Of a DNA stretch of 64,000 nucleotides, positions 1-9,538 are shown piece after piece. Within the stretch, counting starts at the first letter, position 1; the number at the start of each line of letters is the position of its first letter. The translations under genes and the position numbers were made by a program. Source of the DNA: an uncultured Pseudomonadota bacterium (GTDB lineage Bacteria > Pseudomonadota > Gammaproteobacteria > Steroidobacterales > Steroidobacteraceae). Where the stretch lies: assembly GCA_946479515.1 (NCBI GenBank), contig CAMLGF010000007.1:1-64000 (forward strand), given 5' to 3'. Below the pieces are notes generated by a model, which saw only the letters and a program-made list of their open reading frames with translations, did not search any database and had not been told where the DNA came from.

Positions 1-803
1 GCGAGTTCTTCATGGACAACGGTGAAGACGCGCTGATCATCTACGACGACCTGTCCAAGCAGGCCGTGGCCTATCGCCAGATCTCGCTGCTGCTGCGCCG
101 CCCTCCGGGCCGCGAAGCGTATCCCGGCGACGTGTTCTATCTGCACAGCCGTCTGCTCGAACGCTCCGCGCGCGTCAACGAGGCGTACGTGGAAGAGAAG
201 ACCGGCGGCAAGGTGAAGGGGAAGACGGGTTCGCTCACGGGCCTGCCCATCATCGAGACGCAGGCGGGCGACGTGACCGCGTTCGTGCCCACCAACGTCA
301 TCTCGATCACCGACGGCCAGATCTTCGTCGAAACCGATCTGTTCAATGCCGGCATCCGTCCCGCCATGAACGCCGGTATCTCGGTGTCGCGCGTCGGTGG
401 CGCGGCGCAGACCGACATCATCAAGCGCCTGGGCGGCGGCATCCGCCTCGCCCTCGCGCAGTACCGCGAGCTCGCGGCGTTCTCGCAGTTCGCGTCCGAC
501 CTCGACGAGGCGACCCGCCGCCAGCTCGAGCGCGGCGCGCGCGTCACCGAGCTCATGAAGCAGAAGCAGTACGCGCCCATGTCCGTCGCGGAAATGGCCG
601 TGTCGATCTACGCCGTGAACAACGGCTACTTCGACAAGGTGGATCGCAAGAAAGTGGTGGATGCCGAAGCCGCACTGCAGGCCTTCGCCAAGTCCGCCCA
701 CAAGGCCACGCTCGACGCCATCAATGCGGAGCCCGTGCTCAAGAAGCACGAGACCGCGTTGAAGAGCCTGTGCGAGGACTTCCAGAAGAACGGCGTGTTC
801 TAG
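1..803 (+). CDS. atpA: ATP synthase F1 subunit alpha, 5' truncated by window
   Basis: C-terminal half of the alpha subunit of F1Fo ATP synthase, which forms the non-catalytic nucleotide sites of the alpha3beta3 hexamer on the cytoplasmic face of the membrane. The reading frame is open from base 3, so the true start lies before the window; about 266 residues are seen. The run [18 protein letters not shown], followed by [21 protein letters not shown], is diagnostic of AtpA. The C-terminal helical domain is complete and ends in FQKNGVF. It leads the atpA-G-D-C order normal for proteobacteria, with 37 bases to atpG, and is surely cotranscribed with it. Truncation is a window edge, not a mutation. 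Confidence 0.98.
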   Translation, partial: EFFMDNGEDALIIYDDLSKQAVAYRQISLLLRRPPGREAYPGDVFYLHSRLLERSARVNEAYVEEKTGGKVKGKTGSLTGLPIIETQAGDVTAFVPTNVISITDGQIFVETDLFNAGIRPAMNAGISVSRVGGAAQTDIIKRLGGGIRLALAQYRELAAFSQFASDLDEATRRQLERGARVTELMKQKQYAPMSVAEMAVSIYAVNNGYFDKVDRKKVVDAEAALQAFAKSAHKATLDAINAEPVLKKHETALKSLCEDFQKNGVF

Positions 804-840
804 TCTTCAGCAGACCGTCAGCCAACTACTCAAGAGCACC

Positions 841-1704
841 ATGCCAGGCACCAAGGAAATCCGCGCCAAGATCGCCAGCGTGAAGTCCACGCAGAAGATC
901 ACCAAGGCGATGCAGATGGTCGCGACCAGCAAGATGCGTCGCGCCCAGGACCGCATGCGCCTGGCGCGCCCGTACGCCGAGAAGATCCGCGCGGTCATCG
1001 GCAACCTCACGCAGGCCAACCCCGACTACCGCTCGCCGTTCCTGCAGGAGCGCGACGAGGTGAGGAACGTCGGCATCATCGTGATCTCCACGGATCGCGG
1101 TCTCGCCGGCTCGCTCAACATCAACATCTTCAAGGCCGCACTGCTGGCAATGAAGGAATGGCAGGGCAGGGGCGCCGCGATCTCGATGTGCCTCATCGGC
1201 GGCAAGGCCACGGCCTTCTTCCGCCGTCTGTCCAACCCCATTCTGGCGAACACCCAGGGCCTCGGCGATCAGCCGCACATCAAGGATCTGATCGGCACGG
1301 TGAAGGTCATGCTGGACGCCTACAAGGACGGCAGGATCGACCGGCTGCTGCTGGTCCACTCGAGCTTCGTCAACACCATGACGCAGAAGCCCGAGGTGCA
1401 GCAGCTGCTGCCCGTGCAACCCATCGAGGGCGCGCAGCTGCAGGAGCACTGGGACTACATCTACGAGCCGGGCGCCGCGGAGATCCTCGACGGCCTGCTG
1501 ATGCGCTACATCGAGTCGCAGGTTTATCGCGGCGCGGTGGAGAACGTCGCCTCCGAGATGGCGGCGCGCATGGTGGCGATGAAGGCCGCCTCGGACAACG
1601 CCGGCAAGCTCATCGGCGAGCTGCAGCTCATCTACAACAAGGCCCGCCAGGCCGCGATCACCAAGGAATTGGCGGAGATCGTCGGCGGCGCGGCGGCGGT
1701 TTGA
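841..1704 (+). CDS. atpG: ATP synthase F1 subunit gamma
   Basis: Central rotary stalk of F1Fo ATP synthase, coupling proton-driven rotation of the c-ring to catalysis in beta. At 287 residues it has the family's usual length. The N-terminal helix carries the conserved [20 protein letters not shown] stretch (about residues 16-35), and the C-terminal helix carries [21 protein letters not shown], which pairs with it to form the coiled-coil shaft. The ATG at 841 gives the family-typical N-terminus MPGTKEIR. It lies 37 bases after atpA and 53 bases before atpD in the atp operon. I see nothing unusual in it. Confidence 0.98.
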   Translation: MPGTKEIRAKIASVKSTQKITKAMQMVATSKMRRAQDRMRLARPYAEKIRAVIGNLTQANPDYRSPFLQERDEVRNVGIIVISTDRGLAGSLNINIFKAALLAMKEWQGRGAAISMCLIGGKATAFFRRLSNPILANTQGLGDQPHIKDLIGTVKVMLDAYKDGRIDRLLLVHSSFVNTMTQKPEVQQLLPVQPIEGAQLQEHWDYIYEPGAAEILDGLLMRYIESQVYRGAVENVASEMAARMVAMKAASDNAGKLIGELQLIYNKARQAAITKELAEIVGGAAAV

Positions 1705-1745
1705 GCGCGCGGACGCGCTCCGGACAGACAAGCGGAATTAGTTAG

Positions 1746-3176
<1,431 letters not shown>

Positions 3177-3212
3177 GCGTCGGTTAGATAGACAGGAAGC
3201 GAGACAGCAGCC

Positions 3213-3641
3213 ATGGCGACCGCAACGAACACCATTCACGTCGACATCGTCAGTGCCGAGGGCGAGATCTTCTCCGGCGCCGCGTCCATGGTGTTCGCTC
3301 CCGGTTCGCAGGGCGAGCTGGGCATCGCGCCGCGCCATGCGCCGCTGCTCACCCTGATCAAGGCCGGCGAAGTACGCGTGCAGACGCCGGATGGCGCCGA
3401 ACAGCACTTCTTCGTGGGCGGCGGCGCCCTCGAGATCCAGCCCAACAAGGTGACCGTGCTCGCGGATACCGCATTACGCGCCAAGGATCTGGACGAGGCC
3501 GCGGCGCTGGCCGCGAAGCAGCGCGCCGAAGATGCCTTGCGCGATGCCACGGACAAGCTCGAACAGGCCGAGGCCCTCAAGGAGCTGGTGCGCATGAACG
3601 AGCAGATCAAGCTCATCCAGAAGCTGCGCAAGATCAAGTAA
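3213..3641 (+). CDS. atpC: ATP synthase F1 subunit epsilon
   Basis: Small stalk subunit that links gamma to the c-ring and can inhibit ATP hydrolysis. At 142 residues it has an N-terminal beta-sandwich (IHVDIVSAEGEIFSG, then APRHAPLLTLIKAGEVRV) and a C-terminal helical hairpin (roughly residues 90-142) rich in Ala, Lys and Glu. AGGAAG at 3194-3199 is a plausible but distant ribosome binding site. It is the last atp gene. The next gene begins 76 bases on, and no hairpin with a T-tract is visible in that gap, so read-through into the accessory genes is possible. Confidence 0.97.
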   Translation: MATATNTIHVDIVSAEGEIFSGAASMVFAPGSQGELGIAPRHAPLLTLIKAGEVRVQTPDGAEQHFFVGGGALEIQPNKVTVLADTALRAKDLDEAAALAAKQRAEDALRDATDKLEQAEALKELVRMNEQIKLIQKLRKIK

Positions 3642-3717
3642 TCGCCGTGGCCCCCGCGGCGCATCGGCGACCGCGGCGCGAGTTGCGTGCGCGCGGGCCG
3701 GGCGCGAGCATAGCGCC

Positions 3718-4350
3718 ATGACCGAGCCCCCGGCGCGTCCGCTGCCTGCCGGCAACTTCTCGCAGTGGCTGCGCGCCATGCGCCAGGCACTGGCCGGCCG
3801 CGGCGAGATGGACGTGGCCTGCGGCGAATGCCGCGGCTGCTGCATTTCCTCCTACTACGTGAAGGTACGCGACCGCGAGCTGGATGCGATCGCGCGCATC
3901 GGCCCGGAGCGGCTTCAGCCCGGCCCCGCGGGCAGCCGGCTCCTGGGTTTCACCGAAGACGGCCGCTGCCTCATGCTCCTGGATGGCGATTGCTCTATCT
4001 ACTCCCATCGCCCGGAGACCTGCCGCACGTACGATTGCCGGGTGTTCACCGCCGCCGGCATGAACGCCGGACCCGGCAAGTCCGCGATCAACCAGCGAGT
4101 GTCGCAATGGCAGTTCGCATATCCCACGGAACAGGCTCGCGCCGAGCAGCGCGCGGTGGCGAAGGCTGCCGGCTATCTCCGGCAGCATCCGGTGCGTTTT
4201 GCCGGTGGACACGTACCGTCTCGACCCAGTGAGATCGCGGTGCTGGCCGTGAAGGTGTACACGGTATTCCTGGACCCGCCGGACGGAGACGCCGCCATTC
4301 GGGCGGCCATCATCAGCGCCGCGGCGGACTTCGAGCGCGCGGCCGGGTAA
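3718..4350 (+). CDS. YkgJ-type cysteine-cluster protein
   Basis: Member of the YkgJ/CxxCxxCC family, whose members are presumed to bind zinc or an iron-sulfur centre; the cellular role is not established. The protein is 210 residues. The signature is visible as C35-x2-C38-x2-C41-C42, with further cysteines at about 84, 92, 102 and 107 (the last two in the typical PETCRTYDCR context). No signal peptide or membrane segment is seen, so it is probably cytoplasmic. It sits between atpC and glmU, as the first of several accessory genes in this normally compact region. No clear Shine-Dalgarno sequence precedes the ATG. Confidence 0.85.
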   Translation: MTEPPARPLPAGNFSQWLRAMRQALAGRGEMDVACGECRGCCISSYYVKVRDRELDAIARIGPERLQPGPAGSRLLGFTEDGRCLMLLDGDCSIYSHRPETCRTYDCRVFTAAGMNAGPGKSAINQRVSQWQFAYPTEQARAEQRAVAKAAGYLRQHPVRFAGGHVPSRPSEIAVLAVKVYTVFLDPPDGDAAIRAAIISAAADFERAAG

Positions 4351-4446
4351 CAAGCGAGGCCAGCAATGCAGAGAATGCCGAGAATTCAGGCACGCATGTT
4401 CCGCCCGGCCGGCGGCCCGAAGATCTGCCTCGTGTCGCCGCCCTGA

Positions 4447-5001
4447 ATGGCCCGCTACGTCGCGCTGTTTCGCGGCATCAACGTGGGCAGGGCGAAGCGC
4501 CTGACGATGGCGGACCTGCGCGCACTGCTGGTGGAGCTCGGCCATGCCGACGTGCGCACGCTGCTCAACTCCGGCAATGCGCTGTTCACAGCCCGCGCCA
4601 CTGATACGACGCGCCTGGCGGCGCGCATCCAGTCCGCGGTGGCGAATAAGTTCGGCATCGATGCGTTGGTCATCGTCAAGTCGGCCGAGGACATCGCCGC
4701 CATCGTGGCGGGCAATGCGCTGCGGGAGACCGCCACCGATCCCTCGCGCCTGCTGGTCGCCATGAGCGCCGAAGCGCGACCCCGCGCGGCTCTGCGGAGG
4801 CTGGCGAACCAGGCCTGGGCCGAGGAACGGGTTCACGTGGGGCGGCACGCCGCCTATCTCTGGTGCGCGCACGGCATACTGGAAAGCAAGGCGGCAGCAG
4901 CCTTGCTCGGCACGCTGGCGGACGCCGGCACCACGCGCAATTGGGCCACATTGCGGAAGATCCACGCCGTGCTGAACCCGGGCGCGCCGGACGAGCGGTA
5001 G
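4447..5001 (+). CDS. DUF1697 domain protein
   Basis: Full-length DUF1697 protein of 184 residues. The family is recognised by the N-terminal block YVALFRGINVGRAKRLTMADLR and the following TLLNSGNALF. Its biochemical function is unknown; the fold is a duplicated alpha/beta unit and no catalytic residues are agreed. It is probably cytoplasmic, as no signal peptide is visible. The ATG at 4447 gives the standard MARYVALFRGIN start. It is a single gene in the same direction as atpC and glmU, separated from its neighbours by about 95 bases on each side. The gap before it (4351-4446) shows no other feature. Confidence 0.85.
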   Translation: MARYVALFRGINVGRAKRLTMADLRALLVELGHADVRTLLNSGNALFTARATDTTRLAARIQSAVANKFGIDALVIVKSAEDIAAIVAGNALRETATDPSRLLVAMSAEARPRAALRRLANQAWAEERVHVGRHAAYLWCAHGILESKAAAALLGTLADAGTTRNWATLRKIHAVLNPGAPDER

Positions 5002-5096
5002 CTAGCGGCGGATGGCCGGCCCGCCCGGCGACGAGCGGCATTGCGCGTCCGACGGCGGACATGCGTCGGCGAGCTCCCCCGGGCTATATTTCCCGC

Positions 5097-5315
5097 ATGT
5101 GCCCGCGCAATGACAACCAGATCGATTGGACCGCCGCGTCGACGCCCCGAGGCGAGGCCGTGGTGCCCAGCCTGTCGCGCCAGCCACGGCCGAAACCGGT
5201 TCAGCAGACGCGCAGCAGCGTCATGGACACGCTGCTGGGAGCGAACAACCTGTCGGCCAGCGATGTGAGCGGCAACGATCCCTACAACACGACCGGACGT
5301 CATTTCCGCCGCTAG
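5097..5315 (+). CDS. small hypothetical protein (72 aa)
   Basis: A 72-residue hydrophilic protein that I do not recognise. It has no signal peptide, membrane segment or Cys pair. The N-terminus reads MCPRNDNQIDWT, the middle is rich in Pro, Arg and Gln, and the C-terminus ends in NDPYNTTGRHFRR, with a basic tail. Most of it is probably disordered. A TATATT hexamer at 5085-5090 lies only 6 bases before the ATG and there is no Shine-Dalgarno sequence, a pattern shared with several genes here. A longer in-frame extension to 4863 would overlap the DUF1697 gene and is unlikely. It lies just upstream of glmU. Confidence 0.5.
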   Translation: MCPRNDNQIDWTAASTPRGEAVVPSLSRQPRPKPVQQTRSSVMDTLLGANNLSASDVSGNDPYNTTGRHFRR

Positions 5316-5362
5316 CCCGCGCCGGAACTGGCTCACAGCGCGTCCGGGGCGCCGCGTGGCGA

Positions 5363-5393
5363 TTGACCGCGGCCGCGCGCGACCCGCTACACT
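5363..5393 (+). promoter_or_regulatory. candidate sigma70 promoter of glmU
   Basis: TTGACC at 5363-5368 (five of six matches to the -35 consensus) and TACACT at 5388-5393 (-10) are separated by 19 bases, which is longer than ideal. Initiation would fall within a few bases of the glmU ATG at 5403, giving a leaderless or nearly leaderless mRNA; no Shine-Dalgarno sequence is seen there. This is inferred from sequence only. Confidence 0.4.
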
Positions 5394-5402
5394 CGCGGCG
5401 CC

Positions 5403-6794
5403 ATGAAACTCGCCGTCGTCATCCTCGCTGCCGGCCAAGGCAAGCGAATGAAATCAGATCTGCCCAAGGTGCTGCAGCCGCTCGCGGGGTTGCCGCTCCT
5501 GGCCCATGTGGTTAGCCGTGCGCGCACCTTGCAGCCCTCGTCCATCCACGTGGTGTACGGCCACGGTGGCAATGCGGTGCGTGCCGCCATCGAAGACCCC
5601 GACCTGTGCTGGTCACTGCAGGCCGAGCAACTGGGCACGGGTCACGCGGTGATGCAGGCCATGCCCGCCGTCGCCGAGGACGAACAGGTGCTGGTGCTGT
5701 ACGGCGACGTGCCGCTCATCGATCCGGACACCCTGCGACAGCTCATCGCCGCGGCGGATGGGCAATCCGTGAGCCTGTTGACCGTGATGCTCGACGACCC
5801 CGCCGGTTACGGGCGCATCGTCCGCGATACCCGGGGCGCGATCCAGAAGATCGTCGAGCAGAAGGACGCCAGCCCGGCCGAGCTCGCCATTCGCGAGGGC
5901 AACAGCGGCATCATGGTCGCGCCCGCCAAACTACTGCGGCAGTGGCTGGGCAAGTTGAAGAATGCCAATGCCCAGGGTGAGTATTACCTCACCGATGTCA
6001 TCGCCATGGCGGTCGCCGGCGGAGTGAAGGTGAGCCCGCTGATCGCGCCGACGCTCGCCGAAGTGCTCGGCGTCAATGACAAGGTGCAGCTCGCCGAGCT
6101 GGAAGCGCTGCACCGGGCGGCGCGCGCGCGCCAGCTCATGGAGGCCGGCGCCACCCTCATCGATCCGGCTCGCATCGACATACGCGGCGAGGTCACGCTC
6201 GGGCGAGACGTGGTGATCGAGCCCAATGTGCTGCTCGAAGGCAGGGTGACGCTGGGCGACCGCGTGCGCGTGGGCCCCAACGTGGTATTGCGTGACGTGA
6301 GCATCGGCGCCGACAGCATCATCCATCCGAACTCGGTGCTGGAGCAGAGTGAGTTCGGTGCCGGTTGCCTCATCGGCCCCTTCGCCCGCGTCCGGCCGGA
6401 GTCGAAGATTGGCGCCAAGGTGCACGTCGGCAATTTCGTCGAGATCAAGAAGACCATCATTGCCGAAGGCAGCAAGGCCAACCACCTCACCTATCTCGGT
6501 AATGCCGTGATCGGCAAGGGCGTGAACGTCGGAGCGGGTACCATCACCTGCAACTACGACGGCGCGAACAAGTTCACCACGACCATCGAAGATGGCGCCT
6601 TCATCGGCTCGGGCAACATGCTGGTGGCGCCGCTGCGCATCGGCCGGGACGCAACCACGGGCGCGGGCAGCACCATCACGCGCGACGCACCGGACGGCCA
6701 GCTCACATTGACCCGGGGCAAGCAGACCACCATCGAGGGCTGGAAACGGCCCAGGAAAGCAGACAAGGACAAAGCCGACAAGGGCAAAAAATGA
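5403..6794 (+). CDS. glmU: Bifunctional GlmU uridyltransferase/acetyltransferase
   Basis: Makes UDP-GlcNAc, the precursor of peptidoglycan and LPS, in two steps: acetylation of glucosamine-1-phosphate, then uridylyl transfer. The protein is 463 residues. The N-terminal nucleotidyltransferase domain (about 1-230) opens with LAAGQGKRMKSDLPKVLQPL, and QLGTGHAVMQA and YGDVPLI follow. The C-terminal left-handed beta-helix (about 250-450) shows hexapeptide repeats and the conserved NFVEIKKTIIAEGSKANHL and GAGTITCNYDGANK segments. The tail is Lys-rich (KADKDKADKGKK). The atp-glmU-glmS order is typical of gammaproteobacteria, but here glmS lies about 4 kb further on, beyond an insert of small genes. 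Confidence 0.98.
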   Translation: MKLAVVILAAGQGKRMKSDLPKVLQPLAGLPLLAHVVSRARTLQPSSIHVVYGHGGNAVRAAIEDPDLCWSLQAEQLGTGHAVMQAMPAVAEDEQVLVLYGDVPLIDPDTLRQLIAAADGQSVSLLTVMLDDPAGYGRIVRDTRGAIQKIVEQKDASPAELAIREGNSGIMVAPAKLLRQWLGKLKNANAQGEYYLTDVIAMAVAGGVKVSPLIAPTLAEVLGVNDKVQLAELEALHRAARARQLMEAGATLIDPARIDIRGEVTLGRDVVIEPNVLLEGRVTLGDRVRVGPNVVLRDVSIGADSIIHPNSVLEQSEFGAGCLIGPFARVRPESKIGAKVHVGNFVEIKKTIIAEGSKANHLTYLGNAVIGKGVNVGAGTITCNYDGANKFTTTIEDGAFIGSGNMLVAPLRIGRDATTGAGSTITRDAPDGQLTLTRGKQTTIEGWKRPRKADKDKADKGKK

Positions 6795-6943
6795 ACGGCG
6801 CCCTCTGGGTCGAACCATCGGGCGACATCATTCTCGCCCGTATACGTGGCGAGCCGACGGTGGAGTTGCTGGCGGACTGCCGTCGGCAGGTGCTCCAGCT
6901 GGCGCGCGCTGCGGGCCGGGGGCGCGCGGCACGGCTGCGCTGA
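6791..6943 (+). pseudogene. N-terminal remnant of a STAS/SpoIIAA-like protein
   Basis: A 50-codon frame that starts inside the glmU stop (ATGA overlap at 6791-6794). The run LWVEPSGDIILARIRGEPTV, with LLADCRRQVLQLAR after it, resembles the N-terminus of a proteobacterial STAS/SEC14-type family whose members are usually well over 100 residues. Here the frame ends abruptly in an Arg/Ala-rich tail (GRGRAARLR) and I could not find the rest of the domain in another frame before the next gene. I read it as a decayed or truncated gene, though a functional short peptide cannot be excluded. The family match is from memory and needs a search. Confidence 0.45.
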
Positions 6944-7017
6944 GTCGACCGGCGTACGCGGGCGGCGATCGGCACCTGCATTGCTCAACCGGCGTGGCTG
7001 ACGCGACAATGCGTCGC

Positions 7018-7533
7018 ATGCAACGTCGCGATCTCGATTCCACCACCCTGGCCGCGCTCGCGGCCTTTCCCGCCGATCTCGAAAGGCACTACGCCGCGTT
7101 TCCGCCCGCGTTCGTGCATTGGGCGCCGGACTCATGGCAGGGCGTGCCGAGCGAGCCGTTCACCGCCATCGAGCAGATCTGTCACGTGCGCGACATCGAA
7201 ATCGAGGGTTACCAGCTGCGATTCAGGCGCACGCTCGACGAAGACATGCCCACGCTGGCGTCGATCGACAGCGAGGCGGTGGCGCGGGCACGCGACTATG
7301 GCGCCGCCGATCCCGCCAGCGTATTCGCCGCCTTCCGTGATGCCCGCGCGCGAACTGTCGCGCTGCTTCGCGGTCTGGCCGAGCGCGAGCTCGATCGCCG
7401 CGCCTTCTTCGAGGGGTACGGGCCGGTCACGCTGCGCGCGCTGGTCCACTATCTGTGCAGCCACGATCAGCAGCATCTGGCCGGGCTGCAATGGTTGTTA
7501 GGCAAGGCGGAAACGGCCGGGGCCGGAAAGTGA
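7018..7533 (+). CDS. DinB-like (DinB_2) metal-binding protein
   Basis: Four-helix-bundle protein of the DinB/YfiT superfamily, a group of metal-binding proteins with thiol-transferase or unknown activities. This is unrelated to DNA polymerase IV. From the ATG at 7018 it has 171 residues. The presumed metal-binding histidines are visible at about 56 (ICHVRDIE) and 149 and 153 (SHDQQHL). Upstream in-frame starts exist (GTG 6994, ATG 7009), but GACAAT at 7005-7010 with TTGCTC at 6981-6986 (18-base spacer) looks like a promoter directly in front of 7018, which favours that start. Its stop overlaps the next gene's GTG (GTGA). Confidence 0.75.
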   Translation: MQRRDLDSTTLAALAAFPADLERHYAAFPPAFVHWAPDSWQGVPSEPFTAIEQICHVRDIEIEGYQLRFRRTLDEDMPTLASIDSEAVARARDYGAADPASVFAAFRDARARTVALLRGLAERELDRRAFFEGYGPVTLRALVHYLCSHDQQHLAGLQWLLGKAETAGAGK

Positions 7534-8048
7534 GCGCCGCGATCCGGGCCGCGGTGGGCGCGCTGGCGCTCGGTGCGACGGGCACGACCTCGGCCGCGGG
7601 CTCCTGGTGCCTCGGCTTCGACCATCTTGGCCCGATCCGCGCCGGCATGACGGTGGAACGCGTGCTCACGCTCGCGGATTTCTCCGGCATGGAACGCAAG
7701 CATCCCGTCGATCAGTGCTGGTACCTGCGCTTCGATCCGCGCCGTGACCCTGCCGGACCCGGCTTCCAGCTCATGATCATCGACGGGCGCGTGGCACGCA
7801 TCGAGCTGCTGGGGTCGCTGCATACGCTCTCCGGTGCGCGCATCGGCAGCAGCGAGCTTGAGCTGCGGCAGCTCTATGGCGACCCGTTCGATGCACATCC
7901 TCACAAGTACGATCAGCACGGCCGCACGTTGACCTACCGCTCGAACGACGGTGCCTATGGGCTGCGCTTCGAGACCTCATCGGGCAAGGTGACCGCGATC
8001 CAGGCCGGCCCCTGGGACCATCTCAACTACGTGGAAGGATGCTCTTGA
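7530..8048 (+). CDS. secreted protein of unknown function (172 aa)
   Basis: I do not recognise the family. The GTG at 7530 overlaps the previous stop (GTGA) and gives an N-terminal hydrophobic, Ala-rich segment ending in TTSAAGSWC, a likely signal peptide, so the mature protein is probably periplasmic. It then has GPIRAGMTVERVL, RIELLGSL, a strand pattern around LTYRSNDGAYGLRFETSSGK, and the C-terminus VEGCS. The layout (short helix followed by antiparallel strands) is reminiscent of BamE/SmpA-like folds, but that is only a guess. Cysteines at the start and end of the mature region could pair. Translational coupling with DinB_2 and DUF1272 suggests one transcript. Confidence 0.65.
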   Translation: MSAAIRAAVGALALGATGTTSAAGSWCLGFDHLGPIRAGMTVERVLTLADFSGMERKHPVDQCWYLRFDPRRDPAGPGFQLMIIDGRVARIELLGSLHTLSGARIGSSELELRQLYGDPFDAHPHKYDQHGRTLTYRSNDGAYGLRFETSSGKVTAIQAGPWDHLNYVEGCS

Positions 8049-8050
8049 CC

Positions 8051-8302
8051 ATGCTGCAACTCCGCCCCAACTGCGAGTGCTGCGATCGCGATCTCGCCGG
8101 CGACTCGTCCGAGGCATACATATGCACCTACGAGTGCACGTTCTGCGTCGATTGCGCGCACGGCGCGCTGAACGCCCGCTGCCCCAACTGCGGCGGCGAA
8201 CTGGTGCGGCGCCCGCGCCGGCCCGCACACAGACTGCTCGTGGATCCCGCTGCCACGGTCCGCGTGTTCAAGCCCTCCGGATGCGGCAAACGCGTTGCCT
8301 GA
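8051..8302 (+). CDS. DUF1272 zinc-ribbon-like protein
   Basis: Small Cys-rich protein of the DUF1272 family, probably zinc binding; no function is known. It has 83 residues from the ATG at 8051, which restores the family N-terminus MLQLRPNCECCDRDL. Cysteine pairs appear in NCECC, ICTYECTFCVDC and RCPNCGG, consistent with one or two zinc sites. GAAGGA at 8033-8038 serves as ribosome binding site for this ATG (12 bases), whereas an ATG at 8039 would directly abut it. The 3' end overlaps the next gene by 8 bases. The C-terminal tail (roughly 55-83) is basic and lacks family motifs. Confidence 0.8.
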   Translation: MLQLRPNCECCDRDLAGDSSEAYICTYECTFCVDCAHGALNARCPNCGGELVRRPRRPAHRLLVDPAATVRVFKPSGCGKRVA

Positions 8303-8813
8303 AACCGCGCTGATCTGCCGCGTTCCCGAGGCCGAGCGCTACATCGCGCATCATCGGCAGAGATTCGATCCGTCCGCACGCCGCAACGTGCCGGCGCACG
8401 TGACCGTCCTGTATCCCTTTCTCCCGCCCGGCGAAATCGATGCGGATGTCGAGCGCACGCTGGCGGACCTCGCGGGGTCGGTGCCGCGCTTCGATTATCG
8501 TCTGCGCGAGATGCGACGCTTTCCCGTCGCCTTGTATCTCGCGCCAGATCCCGACCTGCCGTTCTCCGCACTGACCGGTGCCGTATATCGGGCATTTCCT
8601 GACTATCCGCCGTTCGCGGGCAAGTTCGCGGTGGTCGTGCCGCACGTCACGGTGGCGCACGGCGACGAGCCCCAGCTGTGCGCGATCGAGATCGAGCTGC
8701 GTATCGCGTTGCCACCCGCCGGCATTGCCGCGCACTGCGCGGAACTGGTGCTCATCGAGAATTCCACCGGCCGCTGGGAAACCTTGCGGACTTTCCCGCT
8801 GGGCGAGCGGTGA
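8295..8813 (+). CDS. 2H phosphoesterase (2'-5' RNA ligase-like)
   Basis: Member of the 2H phosphoesterase superfamily, enzymes that act on 2',3'-cyclic or 2'-5' phosphodiester bonds in RNA or nucleotides. Both HxT signatures are present: H35-V-T37 in NVPAHVTVLYPF and H117-V-T119 in VVPHVTVAH. The 172-residue length fits the family. The substrate is unknown. The start is a TTG at 8295 overlapping the DUF1272 stop; no in-frame ATG lies before the first motif. It continues the chain of overlapping small genes from 7018 onward. Confidence 0.8.
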   Translation: MPETALICRVPEAERYIAHHRQRFDPSARRNVPAHVTVLYPFLPPGEIDADVERTLADLAGSVPRFDYRLREMRRFPVALYLAPDPDLPFSALTGAVYRAFPDYPPFAGKFAVVVPHVTVAHGDEPQLCAIEIELRIALPPAGIAAHCAELVLIENSTGRWETLRTFPLGER

Positions 8814-8878
8814 TATCCCACAAGGTCTCAGGGGCGCGGCCGGCGGATCGGGACGGCCGACGGTGTTTGGCTGTGCAC

Positions 8879-9028
8879 ATGATCCGCAAGCTCGCCAGCG
8901 GCAAGTACCGCCTGTACTCACGCAAGGCCGATCCCAGGACGGGCAAGCGCCGCAATCTTGGCACTTTCGGCACGCGCGCCGCGGCGGAGAAGCACGAGCG
9001 CGACGTGCAGTACTTCAAGCGCCATTAG
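8879..9028 (+). CDS. small conserved basic protein (49 aa)
   Basis: A 49-residue, highly basic protein reading MIRKLASGKYRLYSRKADP, then TGKRRNLGTFGTRAAAEKHER and ending in VQYFKRH. I recall near-identical small proteins in many proteobacteria, all of unknown function. The pattern (short beta strands, then a helix starting AAAEKHER) resembles the N-terminal AP2-like/arm-type DNA-binding module of phage integrases, so nucleic acid binding is a fair guess. The ATG at 8879 is chosen because the homology begins there; an in-frame extension back to 8678 overlaps the previous gene and looks unlike protein. Confidence 0.7.
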   Translation: MIRKLASGKYRLYSRKADPRTGKRRNLGTFGTRAAAEKHERDVQYFKRH

Positions 9029-9109
9029 CCTGCGATGATCGCGGTAGACTGCGCGGCGCGCCGTGAAATCAACGGCGCTGCCCGTGGCGGCTTCATGGGG
9101 GAATTGCCA

Positions 9110-9538
9110 ATGAGCGTCCGTATCGTGCGCCTGGGATCGGCACGCAGCGCCGACGAAGGAACGCGCCTCGGCACCGTGCGACGCCCACCGCGCGGTGTCG
9201 CGAGGCGGGACTACGCGCGCGGGAACTGGTACGACGTCTGGTTCCCGCTGCTCTCGCCCAGCGCCGCGACAGTGAAGCTCGGGCTCGCCGCGCAGGCTGC
9301 GGCCCAGGCGGCAGCGAAACGTGGAAGTCGTCCTGCCGGGCGCGCCTGGGCGGCCTTCGCGCGCAAATTCCGCACCGAGATGCGGGCACCGACACCCAGC
9401 CAGGCGCTCGATGTGCTCGCCGCGCTCTCGCATCACGCTAACTTCTCGCTGGGTTGCTACTGCGCAGAGGAGGCCCTCTGCCATCGCTCGCTGTTGCGCG
9501 CACTGCTCGAGGAGCGCGGTGCTAACATCGTGCCATGA
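9110..9538 (+). CDS. DUF488 family protein
   Basis: DUF488 protein of 142 residues, probably cytoplasmic, function unknown. The family pattern is clear: IVRLGSARSADEGTRLGTVRRPPRGV, then YDVWFPLLSPSA and the C-terminal block LGCYCAEEALCHRSLLRALLEERGA, where the Cys and His residues are conserved and may bind metal. I start it at the ATG at 9110, preceded by GGGGGAA at 9097-9103. A start at 9035 is in frame but adds residues without homology. The 3' end overlaps the following signal-peptide gene by 4 bases. Confidence 0.8.
   Translation: MSVRIVRLGSARSADEGTRLGTVRRPPRGVARRDYARGNWYDVWFPLLSPSAATVKLGLAAQAAAQAAAKRGSRPAGRAWAAFARKFRTEMRAPTPSQALDVLAALSHHANFSLGCYCAEEALCHRSLLRALLEERGANIVP

Noticed and set aside
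8678..9066. Longer versions of the 49-residue protein (116 or more codons)
   Set aside because: The upstream residues overlap the 2H phosphoesterase gene and show no conservation pattern; homology begins at the ATG at 8879.
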